Of a stretch of DNA of 22,581 nt, positions 6,514-15,600 are shown in pieces (position 1 is the stretch's first letter; each line of letters starts with the position of its first letter). Under the pieces are notes generated by a model. The model saw only the letters and a program-made list of their open reading frames with translations, was not told where the DNA came from and did not search any database. Source of the DNA: FEN-1219 sp036274615. Lineage in GTDB: Bacteria > Pseudomonadota > Gammaproteobacteria > Steroidobacterales > Rariloculaceae. The DNA is taken from contig DASUFK010000281.1 in NCBI GenBank assembly GCA_036274615.1, positions 1 to 22,581 on the forward strand, read 5' to 3'. Made by a program: the position numbers and the translations under genes.

Positions 6514-7673
6514 GACGGCGCGGCGCCGGCGTCTTGCCGATACGGCACGTGCTCGTCGAGCTCTTCGATGTAGGCGTCGACGTGCGGCGTCTCGCGCTCG
6601 AGGAAGTCGGCCACCGCGGCATGGAACGCGGCGTCGCGGAGCCAATGGCTCGACCAAGTCGCCTGCGGGGTGAAGCCGCGCGCGATCTTGTGCTCTCCCT
6701 GCGTGCCCGGCTCGAACGTCCGGATTCCCTCGCGAATGCAGTACTCGATGCCTTGGTAATAGCACGTCTCGAAGTGGAGGCTGTGGAAGTCGGCCGCGCT
6801 GCCCCAGTACCGGCCGTAGAGCGTGTCTGCGCCCCGGAAGCAAATCGCGGCGGCGATCGGTTTGCCGCGATGGCGCGCCAGAACGATCAGCACACTCTCG
6901 GGCGCCGTGCGGCTGATCTCGTCGAAGAATGCGCGGTTGAGATACGGCGGCCGGCCGCGGCGCAGGAACGTGCGGGAGTAGAAGGCGAATATCGCATCCC
7001 ATTCGGCGCGCGTGGGCTCGTCGCCGCGCAGGTGCACGAACTCGATGCCTGCCTCGGCGACGCGGCGCCGCTCGCGGCGCGCCTTCTTGCGCTTCTCCGA
7101 GCTGAAGCGCGCGAGAAAGGACTCGAAGTCGGCGTAGCCGTCGTTGTGCCAATGGAACTGACAGCCTTTGCGGCTCAGGAATCCTTCGCCGTCGAGGAGT
7201 TGCCGCTCCTCATCGGTCGGGAACAGCACGTGCAACGAAGACGCGCCGAGCTCCTCGGCGAGCGACCGCGCCCCGCCCACCAGCGCGGCCGCGACCGCGC
7301 GCGTGTCGCAACCGGGGCGCGTCAAGAGCCGCGGTCCCGTGGCCGGGGTGAACGGCACGCCGGCGACGAGCTTCGGATAGTAGGCGCGGCCGGCACGCTC
7401 GTAGGCGTCGGCCCAGCCCCAGTCGAACACGAACTCGCCGCGGGAGTCGTGCTTGACGTAGAGCGGCACCGCGCCGGAAAGGCCGTGCTCGTCACGCGCG
7501 ATCAGGTAGGAGGGCAGCCAGGCGGTGCCGGGGCCGACGCAGCCGCTGCGCTCGAGCGCGCTCAAGAATTCGTGCCGCAAGAAGGGTCCGCCGCCGGCGA
7601 GAGGGTTCCATTGGTCGGGCGCGATGTCGCGGAGTGCCGATACTTGCTCGAGTTGCAGGTGCATGGCGGCCAT
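6510..7673 (-). CDS. FemAB/GNAT-like acyltransferase family protein (DUF482-type)
   Basis: The 387-residue product matches the FemAB-like/DUF482 family by its motifs, as far as I can judge by eye. Examples are FLRHEFLSALERSG (31-44), HVLFPTDEE (148-156), CQFHWHNDGYADFESFLARF (171-190), the basic run KRKKARRERRRV (194-205), GRYWGSAADFHSLHFETCYY (287-306) and FEPGTQGEHKIARGF (320-334). The family has the GNAT fold of the Fem transferases, which use aminoacyl-tRNA, but the substrate of this branch is not established to my knowledge. It has no signal peptide or membrane segment. Its TGA overlaps the aat ATG. The start is uncertain: ATGs at 7673 and 7664 are both possible and neither has a strong ribosome-binding site. 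Confidence 0.85.
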   Translation of the reverse strand: MAAMHLQLEQVSALRDIAPDQWNPLAGGGPFLRHEFLSALERSGCVGPGTAWLPSYLIARDEHGLSGAVPLYVKHDSRGEFVFDWGWADAYERAGRAYYPKLVAGVPFTPATGPRLLTRPGCDTRAVAAALVGGARSLAEELGASSLHVLFPTDEERQLLDGEGFLSRKGCQFHWHNDGYADFESFLARFSSEKRKKARRERRRVAEAGIEFVHLRGDEPTRAEWDAIFAFYSRTFLRRGRPPYLNRAFFDEISRTAPESVLIVLARHRGKPIAAAICFRGADTLYGRYWGSAADFHSLHFETCYYQGIEYCIREGIRTFEPGTQGEHKIARGFTPQATWSSHWLRDAAFHAAVADFLERETPHVDAYIEELDEHVPYRQDAGAAPS

Positions 7674-7748
7674 ACGCAGGGTCGACTTCGGATGTTAGTG
7701 CCTGCACGGGCCGGGCGCGAGCGGGGCGGAGGCTCTTGCCGATTTGAT

Positions 7749-7775
7749 TTGTTGCCGCCGACTAGTCAGTATTAT
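7749..7775 (+). promoter_or_regulatory. Candidate ftsK promoter
   Basis: The 154-bp gap between the divergent FemAB-like and ftsK genes contains TATTAT (7770-7775), five of six bases of a -10 box, in a locally AT-rich stretch. TTGTTG (7749-7754) lies 15 bp upstream as an imperfect -35. The 8-bp palindrome GACTAGTC lies just before the -10. The minus-strand promoter for the FemAB-like gene is not evident. Confidence 0.35.
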
Positions 7776-7827
7776 CAGTCGATTAAGCGCAGTTACTGCC
7801 GTACAACCTGAATAGCCGAAATTCCGC

Positions 7828-10131
7828 TTGAATAGACCGAGGACCGCCACGGCCGCCGACACCTTTTTCGTGCCCCGAATCCGGGGCTTGCGGGAGTCCG
7901 CCTTTTGGGTGCTCGCGGGCCTCGCGTTGATCCTGCTGCTGGCGCTGCTGTCGTATAGCCCGTTGGACCCGGCGTTCAGCGTCTCGGGCGATGGCGCGGT
8001 CAGCAACCGGATGGGACCGGCGGGCGCTTGGTTCGCCGACATCGCGTTCGTCCTGTTCGGCGAATCCGCCTACCTGTTCCCGGTGCTGGTGCTGATCGCC
8101 GGTGTGTTCCTGTTTCGGAGCGAGCAGCTGCCGGCCAAGGGGCCGCTGATCTATCGGGCCGTGGGCTTCGTTCTCGCCGTGGCCACGAGCTCGGGTCTCG
8201 CGACGCTGCACTTCGATGCGCCGCAGATGCGCGAGACCGCCGGCGGAATCCTGGGCCAGGTGGTGGGCCGCGGGCTCGAGCAAGGACTCGGGCTGCTAGG
8301 GGCCACGGTGCTGCTGCTCGTGCTTTGGCTGGCGGCCGTGTCGCTCGCTACCGGCGTCTCCTGGGTCGCCGTGATGGACCGTACCGGCCGAGCCGTCTAT
8401 CGCGGCGTCGCCGAGCTTCGCGAGCGCTGGAGCGCAGTGGCGATCTGGCTCGAGGGCCGGCGCGCGAAGCAACACCGTGAAGAAGTGGTCAGCAAGGTTC
8501 GCGCGAAGCCGAAAGCCAGTGCGCCGCGAATCGAGCCGACGATCGAGAAGGTCGAGGTCAGCGCGCGCGCCGAGCGCGAGAAGGAACGCGAGCGTCAGGT
8601 GCCGCTCTTCGAGCCGCCCGAGTCCACCGAGCTTCCCTCGATGTCGCTGCTCGACGATCCGCCGCCGAAGGAAGGCGGCTACTCCGCCGAGGCGCTCGAG
8701 GCGATGTCGCGGCTCGTCGAGATCAAGCTCAACGACTTCGGCGTCGAGGCCGAAGTCGTCGCGGTGCACCCCGGGCCGGTCGTCACTCGGTTCGAGCTAA
8801 AACCCGCGGCCGGCGTGAAGAGCGCGCAGATCAGCAGTCTCGCCAAGGATCTCGCGCGCTCGCTCGCCACCGTGAGCGTGCGGGTGGTCGAGATCATTCC
8901 CGGCAAGCCGTACGTGGGGCTCGAGATTCCGAACGAGGTGCGCGAGATCGTCGCCCTCGGCGAGATCGTGAAGTCGCACGCGTACGACCAGCTCAAGTCT
9001 CCGCTCACGCTCGCGCTCGGCAAGGACATCGGCGGCCAGCCGGTGGTGGCCGACCTCGCGCGCATGCCGCATCTCCTGATCGCCGGCACCACGGGCTCCG
9101 GCAAGTCCGTCGGCTTGAACGCCATGGTATTGAGCCTGCTCTACAAGTCCACGCCGGAGCAGGTGCGGTTGATCATGATCGACCCCAAGATGCTCGAGCT
9201 GTCGGTCTACGAGGGCATCCCGCATCTGCTCGCGCCCGTCGTCACCGACATGAAGCAGGCGGCGAACGCGCTGCGCTGGTGCGTGGCCGAGATGGAGCGC
9301 CGCTATGCGTTGATGGCGGGGCTCGGCGTACGGCATCTCTCGAGCTACAACAAGAAGGTGGCGGACGCTATCGACAAGGGCGAGCCGCTGCGCGATCCCA
9401 CCTGGAAGCCGGACCCGCTCGACGAGGGCGGCACGGCGCCGGAGCTCCAAACGCTGCCGTTCATCGTCATCATCATCGACGAGCTCGCCGACATGATGAT
9501 GATGGTGGGCAAGAAGGTGGAAGAGCTCATCGCGCGGCTCGCGCAGAAGGCGCGCGCCTCCGGCATTCACATGATCGTCGCGACGCAGCGTCCGTCGGTG
9601 GACGTCATCACGGGCCTCATCAAGGCGAATATTCCCTGCCGCATCGCGTTCCAGGTGTCGGCGAAGGTGGACTCGCGCACGATTCTCGATCAGATGGGCG
9701 CCGAGCACTTGCTCGGCCACGGCGACATGCTCTATCTGCCGTCCGGCACATCGATGCCCACGCGCGTGCACGGCGCGTTCGTCTCCGACAACGAGGTGCA
9801 CCAGGTGGTCAAGGCGCTGCGCGCGAGCGGCAGCCCGAGCTACATCGACGACGTGCTCGAAGGACCGTCCGGCGAGGTGCCCGGGCTCGAGCCCGAGCCG
9901 GGCGCGCCGGGCGAGTTGGACGGCGAGCAAGATGCGCTTTACGATCAGGCCGTAAGGATCGTGACCGAGACGCGCAAGGCCTCCATATCGGGCATTCAGC
10001 GCAGGTTGAAGATCGGCTACAACCGCGCCGCGCGAATGGTCGAGACCATGGAGGAGGCTGGCATCGTTGGCAGTCTACAGACGAACGGATTCCGCGAGGT
10101 CTTGGCGCCGCCGCCTCCAGGCGTCGATTAG
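7828..10131 (+). CDS. ftsK: DNA translocase FtsK
   Basis: Septal DNA pump that clears chromosome termini and activates XerCD recombination at dif. The 767-residue product has a four-helix membrane domain (about 25-44, 66-96, 108-127, 153-178) with the typical loop SPLDPAFSVSGDG. A short charged linker (190-290) is followed by the alpha/beta motor with Walker A GTTGSGKS at 420-427 and Walker B FIVIIIDELADMMMMVGKK. IVATQRPSVDVITGLIKANI lies later in the motor. A C-terminal gamma winged helix (about 700-760, KASISGIQRRLKIGYNRAAR) reads KOPS sequences. The linker is much shorter than in E. coli FtsK, as in most FtsK/SpoIIIE proteins. The start is a TTG with an in-frame TAG 15 bp upstream and no clear ribosome-binding site; a GTG at 7870 is an alternative. 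Confidence 0.97.
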   Translation: MNRPRTATAADTFFVPRIRGLRESAFWVLAGLALILLLALLSYSPLDPAFSVSGDGAVSNRMGPAGAWFADIAFVLFGESAYLFPVLVLIAGVFLFRSEQLPAKGPLIYRAVGFVLAVATSSGLATLHFDAPQMRETAGGILGQVVGRGLEQGLGLLGATVLLLVLWLAAVSLATGVSWVAVMDRTGRAVYRGVAELRERWSAVAIWLEGRRAKQHREEVVSKVRAKPKASAPRIEPTIEKVEVSARAEREKERERQVPLFEPPESTELPSMSLLDDPPPKEGGYSAEALEAMSRLVEIKLNDFGVEAEVVAVHPGPVVTRFELKPAAGVKSAQISSLAKDLARSLATVSVRVVEIIPGKPYVGLEIPNEVREIVALGEIVKSHAYDQLKSPLTLALGKDIGGQPVVADLARMPHLLIAGTTGSGKSVGLNAMVLSLLYKSTPEQVRLIMIDPKMLELSVYEGIPHLLAPVVTDMKQAANALRWCVAEMERRYALMAGLGVRHLSSYNKKVADAIDKGEPLRDPTWKPDPLDEGGTAPELQTLPFIVIIIDELADMMMMVGKKVEELIARLAQKARASGIHMIVATQRPSVDVITGLIKANIPCRIAFQVSAKVDSRTILDQMGAEHLLGHGDMLYLPSGTSMPTRVHGAFVSDNEVHQVVKALRASGSPSYIDDVLEGPSGEVPGLEPEPGAPGELDGEQDALYDQAVRIVTETRKASISGIQRRLKIGYNRAARMVETMEEAGIVGSLQTNGFREVLAPPPPGVD
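10050..10057 (+). promoter_or_regulatory. Strong ribosome-binding site for lolA inside ftsK
   Basis: GGAGGAGG lies nine bases before a TTG at 10067, within the last codons of ftsK. It is the best Shine-Dalgarno match in this operon and supports initiation of lolA at that TTG, out of frame with ftsK. Confidence 0.6.
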
Positions 10132-10753
10132 GCTGGGTGTCACGCTCTGCGCCGCCGGCACGGCTGCGGCGCAGACTGCTGTGCCCGTCGACAAGTCCGG
10201 CGCGCTCGCGACGCTCGACAAGTTCGTGGCCGAGGTGCACAGCCTCACGGCCGAGTTCCGCCAGGAAGTCAAAACGGACGACGACGAGGTCGTCGACACG
10301 GGCACGTTGTCGTTCGAGCGGCCGAACCGTTTTCGCTGGATGGCGCGCAAGCCGAACGAGCTCCTCGTCGTCACCGACGGCAAGACGATGTGGCAGTACG
10401 ACGTCGAGCTCGCGCAGGTCACGCAAGCGCCGGTCGACGAGTCGAACGACTCGAGCCCGGCATCGTTGCTGGCCGGCGACCGCAACGCGCGCGACCGGTT
10501 CGACGTTCTCGACGCGTACCGGAGCGACGGCCTCGAGTGGATCAAGCTCGCGCCGAAGGCGGCCGACTCCGGCTTCGCTTCCGTGCTGATCGGCTTCGAC
10601 GGCCTCGCGCCGCGGCAGCTCGAGCTGGTCGACAGCTTGAATCACACCACCACCGTCGCGCTCGAGAAGGTGGTCTTGAATCCGGACCTGCCCGATTCCG
10701 TGTTCGAGTTCAAGGCGCCGCCGAACGTCGAAGTCGTCGGCGGCGAGAGGTAG
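10067..10753 (+). CDS. lolA: Outer-membrane lipoprotein carrier protein LolA
   Basis: Periplasmic chaperone that takes lipoproteins from LolCDE and carries them to LolB at the outer membrane. The 228-residue precursor has a long basic N-region (RR at 5-6, RRR at 14-16) and a modest hydrophobic core with likely cleavage at TAAA|QT (after 35). The LolA fold follows: LTAEFRQEV, GTLSFERPNRFRWMARKPNE, LLVVTDGKTMWQYDVELAQV, ASLLAGD and the C-terminal PDSVFEFKAPPNVEVV. The TTG start gives a 65-bp out-of-frame overlap with ftsK. No ATG or GTG in this frame lies before the signal peptide, so the overlap appears real. The next gene starts four bases after the stop. The ftsK-lolA order is conserved in pseudomonads. 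Confidence 0.93.
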   Translation: MAVYRRTDSARSWRRRLQASIRLGVTLCAAGTAAAQTAVPVDKSGALATLDKFVAEVHSLTAEFRQEVKTDDDEVVDTGTLSFERPNRFRWMARKPNELLVVTDGKTMWQYDVELAQVTQAPVDESNDSSPASLLAGDRNARDRFDVLDAYRSDGLEWIKLAPKAADSGFASVLIGFDGLAPRQLELVDSLNHTTTVALEKVVLNPDLPDSVFEFKAPPNVEVVGGER

Positions 10754-10757
10754 CCCC

Positions 10758-11144
10758 TTGTTGCCGCTGCGGTACCCGTGGTTGTGGCTGCTCACGGGAT
10801 TGGTGCTCGTAGCCGCCGTGGCCGTGGCCGAGCTCATACCCGGGCCTGCGGTTCCCAACCTGGGCGTGAGCGACAAGATCGAGCACGCCAGCGCGTATTT
10901 CGTGCTGACGCTGTGGTTCGCGGGCCTCTACCGCAGGCATGCTCTGCCGCTCGTCGCGGTGGTGCTGTTCGCGTTGGGCTTCGCGCTCGACCTCCTGCAG
11001 CTCACGACCAAGACGCGATTTTTCGAGCTGTATGACGTGCTCGCCAACGGTTGCGGCATACTAGCGGCCCTCGTGCTCGCGCTGTTGTTCCTCGGAGGGT
11101 GGTGCCAGCGAGTGGAACGCCTGCTGTGGGCGCCGGCCCCCTGA
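10758..11144 (+). CDS. VanZ-like small integral membrane protein
   Basis: The 128-residue product has four predicted membrane helices (about 8-27, 42-58, 64-81, 91-112). The VanZ-family signature between helices 1 and 2, GVSDKIEHASAYFVLTLWF, is clear, as is LGFALDLLQL in helix 3. VanZ proteins are linked to teicoplanin resistance in Gram-positives; the function of the many proteobacterial members is unknown, so no resistance is inferred. Two consecutive TTG codons (10758 and 10761) can start it, with AGAGG about seven bases upstream. It begins four bases after lolA and is surely in the same transcript. Confidence 0.85.
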   Translation: MLPLRYPWLWLLTGLVLVAAVAVAELIPGPAVPNLGVSDKIEHASAYFVLTLWFAGLYRRHALPLVAVVLFALGFALDLLQLTTKTRFFELYDVLANGCGILAALVLALLFLGGWCQRVERLLWAPAP

Positions 11145-11198
11145 GCTTCAACGCCGTTGCCCGACCCGCGGCGAAACGTTTCTTGACGCGTCGTTCAT

Positions 11199-12482
11199 AT
11201 GCTCGACCCCAAAGCATTACGCCAGGACCTGGACTCGGTGGCGGCCAATCTCGCGCGCCGCGGGTTCAAGCTCGATCGCGAGCGCTATCTAGCGCTCGAA
11301 GCCGAGCGCAAGGATCTGCAAGTCAAGGTCGAGGGTTGGCGGCAGGCCCGTAACGAACGGTCGAAGGCGATCGGCAAGGCGAAAGCGGCAGGCGCCGACG
11401 TCGAGGCGCTGAAGCGCGAAGTCGGGGAGATCGCCGACTCGCTCGCGGCGGGCGAGACGCGGTTGCAGACGCTCGCGGCGGAGCTCGACGCGTTTCTCGC
11501 GGGGCTCCCGAACATGCTGCACGAGTCCGTGCCTCCCGGCGCCGATTCGGCCGCGAACGTGGAGGTGCGGCGCTCCGGCACGCCGCCGAGCTTCGACTTC
11601 GAGCCGTTGGATCACGTGGCGCTCGGCGAAGGTCTCGAGCTCATGGACTTCGACGCGGCCGCGAAGCTGTCCGGCGCGCGCTTCGTGGTGCTGCGCGGCG
11701 CGCTCGCGCGCCTGCACCGCGCGCTCATCCAGCTCATGCTCGACGTGCACACGCGCGAGCACGGTTACAGCGAGACCTACGTTCCGTATCTCGTCAACGA
11801 CGCCACGTTGTTCGGCACCGGCCAGCTACCGAAGTTTGCGGCGGACCTGTTCGCGGTCGAAGGAGCCGAGACCAAGCTGCGGCTGATCCCCACCGCCGAG
11901 GTGTCGCTCACGAACCTGGTTCGCGACAGCATCGTCGAGCCAGGCGCGCTGCCGATGCTGCTGACGGCGCACACGCCGTGCTTCAGATCCGAGGCGGGTT
12001 CCTACGGCCAGGACACGCGCGGCATGATTCGCCAGCACCAGTTCGAGAAGGTGGAGCTCGTGCAGATCGTGAAGCCGGCCGACTCCTATGCGGCGCTCGA
12101 GTCGCTCACGCGGCACGCAACCGCGATCCTCGACCGGCTTGCGCTGCCGTACCGCGTGATGGCGCTCTGCGGCGGCGACATGGGTTTCGGAGCCGCGAAG
12201 ACCTACGACGTCGAAGTCTGGCTGCCGGGGCAGGGCAAGTATCGCGAGATCTCGTCCTGCAGCAATTGCGAAGCGTTTCAGGCGCGACGGATGCAAGCGC
12301 GCTGGCGCAATCCGGAAACCGGTAAGCCCGAGCTCGTGCACACGCTCAACGGATCGGGCCTCGCCGTGGGCCGCACGTTGATCGCGGTGCTCGAGAACTA
12401 TCAGCAGTCCGACGGCTCGATCCGGATCCCGGAGGCTTTGCAGCCCTACATGGGCGGCGAGCGCACGCTCGGCCGGAGCTGA
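11199..12482 (+). CDS. serS: Seryl-tRNA synthetase
   Basis: Class II synthetase that charges tRNA-Ser (and tRNA-Sec where present). The 427-residue product begins MLDPKALRQDLDSVAANLAR and carries the N-terminal coiled-coil arm that grips the tRNA long variable arm (about 25-110). The catalytic domain has TAEVSLTNLVRD, motif 2 CFRSEAGSYGQDTRGMIRQH (about 261-280) followed by QFEKVELV, and SSCSNCEAFQARRMQARWR. Motif 3 is LNGSGLAVGRTLIAVLENYQ (about 380-399). Length is normal. It starts 54 bp after the VanZ-like gene, with no terminator between, so it probably belongs to the ftsK operon. No strong ribosome-binding site is visible before the ATG. Confidence 0.98.
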   Translation: MLDPKALRQDLDSVAANLARRGFKLDRERYLALEAERKDLQVKVEGWRQARNERSKAIGKAKAAGADVEALKREVGEIADSLAAGETRLQTLAAELDAFLAGLPNMLHESVPPGADSAANVEVRRSGTPPSFDFEPLDHVALGEGLELMDFDAAAKLSGARFVVLRGALARLHRALIQLMLDVHTREHGYSETYVPYLVNDATLFGTGQLPKFAADLFAVEGAETKLRLIPTAEVSLTNLVRDSIVEPGALPMLLTAHTPCFRSEAGSYGQDTRGMIRQHQFEKVELVQIVKPADSYAALESLTRHATAILDRLALPYRVMALCGGDMGFGAAKTYDVEVWLPGQGKYREISSCSNCEAFQARRMQARWRNPETGKPELVHTLNGSGLAVGRTLIAVLENYQQSDGSIRIPEALQPYMGGERTLGRS

Positions 12483-12541
12483 AGCGACCGCGGCGAGGCG
12501 GCCGGCACACGGTTGAGCGTAGCTCACGTCTCGAGCGCGCG

Positions 12542-12570
12542 CTGGCGGCCCGAAGTCGATTCGCTATACT
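12542..12570 (+). promoter_or_regulatory. Candidate promoter for the transglutaminase/ATP-grasp cluster
   Basis: In the 122-bp gap after serS, TATACT (12565-12570) matches five of six bases of a -10 box. The hexamer 17 bp upstream (12542-12547) is a poor -35. The start would lie about 30 bases before the ATG at 12605. The small inverted repeat TGAGC-GTA-GCTCA after serS has no T-run, so read-through from serS is also possible. Confidence 0.35.
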
Positions 12571-12604
12571 CGAATCCGCTTCGCCGCCGCCGCCCTGCGA
12601 TCGA

Positions 12605-15600
12605 ATGACGCTGCACGTCGCGCTGAATCACGTCACCCGTTACGACTACGACCGTCCCATCCGGATGGGCCCGCAAGTCATCCGCCTGCGGCCGGCGCCG
12701 CACAGCCGCACGCCGGTGCCGAGCTACTCGCTCGCGATCGAGCCGAACGGCCACTTCTTGAACTGGCAGCAGGATCCGTTCGGCAACTTCCTGGCGCGCG
12801 TCGTCCACCCGGAGAAGGTGCGGGGCTTCGCGGTGACGGTCGATCTCGTCGCCGACATGGCGGTTCGCAACCCGTTCGATTTCTTCCTCGAGCCGGAAGC
12901 CGAGGAGTTTCCGTTCGCGTACGAGCCGGCGCTGCGCAAGGACCTCGAGCCGTTTCTCGTGACGATGCCGGCGGCACCGCTCATGAAGAAGCTGCTGCGC
13001 GAGCTGCGGGCGCGGCGCTCCGGCCGCACGATCGATTTCCTCGTCGACCTCAACCGGCGGCTGCAAGCGGACGTGCGCTACACGATCCGGCTCGAGCCCG
13101 GCGTGCAGGCGCCCGAGGAGACGCTGTCGCTGCGCTCGGGCTCGTGCCGCGACAGCGGCTGGCTGCTCGTGCAGCTGCTCCGGCACTTGGGTCTAGCGAG
13201 CCGCTTCGTGTCGGGGTACCTGATCCAGCTCGTGCCCGACGTGAAGGCGCTCGACGGCCCCGCCGGCACCGACCGCGACTTCACCGATCTGCACGCCTGG
13301 TGCGAGGCCTATCTGCCGGGCGCCGGTTGGATCGGCCTCGATCCGACGTCCGGGCTGCTGGCCGGCGAGGGGCACATCCCGCTCGCGTGCACGCCGCATC
13401 CCACGAGCGCCGCGCCGATCACGGGCGCGATCGAGGAGTGCGAGACCACGTTCGCGCACACGATGAGCGTGCGGCGCATCGTCGAATCGCCGCGCGTCAC
13501 GAAGCCTTACAGCGACGAGCAGTGGCAGGCGATCGACGCGTTCGGGCGCCGCATCGAGCGGCAGCTCCTGGCCGACGACGTGCGCGTCACGATCGGCGGC
13601 GAGCCGACCTTCGTCGCGAGCGGCGACCCCGACGCGCCCGAGTGGAACACCGCCGCCGTCGGCCCCACCAAGCGCGCGTACGCCGCCGAGCTGATTCAAC
13701 GGTTGCGCGCGCGGTTCGCGCCGCAAGGCTTGCTGCACTACGGCCAGGGCAAGTGGTATCCCGGCGAGCAGCTGCCGCGCTGGGCGTTCGCGCTCTACTG
13801 GCGCCGCGACGGCCGACCGCTGTGGACCGACGGCGCGCTCGTCGCGGCCGAGGACAAGGACTACGGCGTCACCGCCGAGCACGCGCGCAAGCTGCTCGAA
13901 GGCGTGGCCGAGCGCCTCGACGTCGGCGCGCCCGCGGTAGCGCCCGCGTTCGAGGACCCGTGGCACTTCATCGGCCAGGAACGCAAGCTGCCGGAGAACC
14001 TCGATCCTGCCACCAACAAGCTCGACGATCCGCTGGCGCGGGCCCGGCTCGCGCGCGTCTTCGAGCGCGGCTTGGACAAGCCCGTCGGCTACGTGCTGCC
14101 GGTGCAGCGCTGGAACGCGCAGGCCGCCGAAGCGCGCCGCTGGATCAGCGAGCCATGGTCGACGCGCTCGGGCAAGCTGTTCCTCGTGCCGGGCGACTCG
14201 TCGATCGGCTACCGCCTGCCGCTGCCGTCGCTGTCGTACATCGCGCCCGCGAGCTTTCCGCACGTGATCCCCGTCGATCCTTTCGCGGAGCGCGGCGAGC
14301 TGCCGGACCCGCATCCGTCGCGGCAGCCGTTTCGCCGCGGCGAGCGCCCGCGCACGCACGCCGAGCAGCAGACGAGCCAGACGCCGGCGGGGCGTCATGC
14401 GCGCACGGCGATCGCGGCCGAGCCGCGCCACGGCCGGCTTTGCGTGTTCGTGCCGCCGGTGGCGGAGCTCGAGGACTATCTCGATCTCGTCGCGGCCCTC
14501 GAGGACGCGGCGGCCGAGCTCGCGGCGCCGATCCATCTCGAGGGCTACGCGCCGCCTCTCGACCCGCGGCTCAACGTCATCAAGGTCACGCCCGACCCCG
14601 GCGTCATCGAGGTCAACGTGCAGCCGGCGCGCAGCTGGGACGAGATGCGCGCGATCACCGAGGGGCTCTACCAGGACGCGCACCACACGCGTCTCGTCAC
14701 CGAAAAGTTCATGCTCGACGGCCGGCACACGGGCACCGGCGGCGGCAACCACGTCGTGCTCGGCGGCGCGCGCGCGGAGGACAGCCCGTTCCTGCGGCGG
14801 CCCGATCTGCTGCGGAGCTTGATCACGTATTGGCAGCATCATCCGGCGCTGTCCTATCTCTTCTCGGGCATGTTCATCGGGCCCACGAGCCAGGCACCGC
14901 GCATCGACGAGGCGCGGCACGACTCGCTCTACGAGCTCGAGCTCGCCTTCAAGCAGGCGGATGACGCGCAGCAGCCGGTGCCGCCGTGGCTCGTGGACCG
15001 GTTGTTCCGCAACCTCTTGATCGACGTGACGGGCAACACCCACCGCGCCGAGATCTGCATCGACAAGCTCTACTCGCCCGACGGGCCCACGGGCCGCCTC
15101 GGGCTGGTCGAGTTCCGCGCGTTCGAGATGCCGCCGCATCCGCGCATGAGCCTCGTTCAACAGCAGCTGCTGCTCTCGCTCGTCGCGCGCTTCTGGCGCA
15201 CGCCGTACAAGGGCGGCCTCGTGCGCTGGGGCACGCAGCTCCACGACAAATTCATGCTGCCGTTTCACGTGTGGCAGGACTTCGAGGACGTGATCGCCGA
15301 CATGAATCGCGCGGGCTACGCGCTCGACGCCGCCTGGTTCGCGCCGCACTTCGAGTTCCGCTTTCCGCGCTACGGCGCCGTCGGCTTCGGCAGCGTCGAG
15401 CTCGAGCTTCGCCAGGCGCTCGAGCCGTGGCACGTGCTCGGCGAGGAAGGCGCGATCGGCGGAACCGTGCGCTACGTGGATTCGTCGGTGGAGCGCCTGC
15501 AGGTGCGCGTGCGCGGCGCGGGCGACGGCCGTTACACAATCGCGTGCAACGGCAAGCGCGTGCCGCTGGTATCGACGGGCCGCGCCGAGGAATTCGTCGG

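Noticed and set aside
6534..7811. 425-codon plus-strand frame opposite the FemAB-like gene
   Set aside because: No motif or ribosome-binding site, composition of a shadow frame, and it runs through the ftsK promoter gap.
10079..10175. Twin-arginine (Tat) signal in LolA because of RRR in the N-region
   Set aside because: The flanking residues do not fit the SRRxFLK pattern and LolA is exported by Sec in characterised species.
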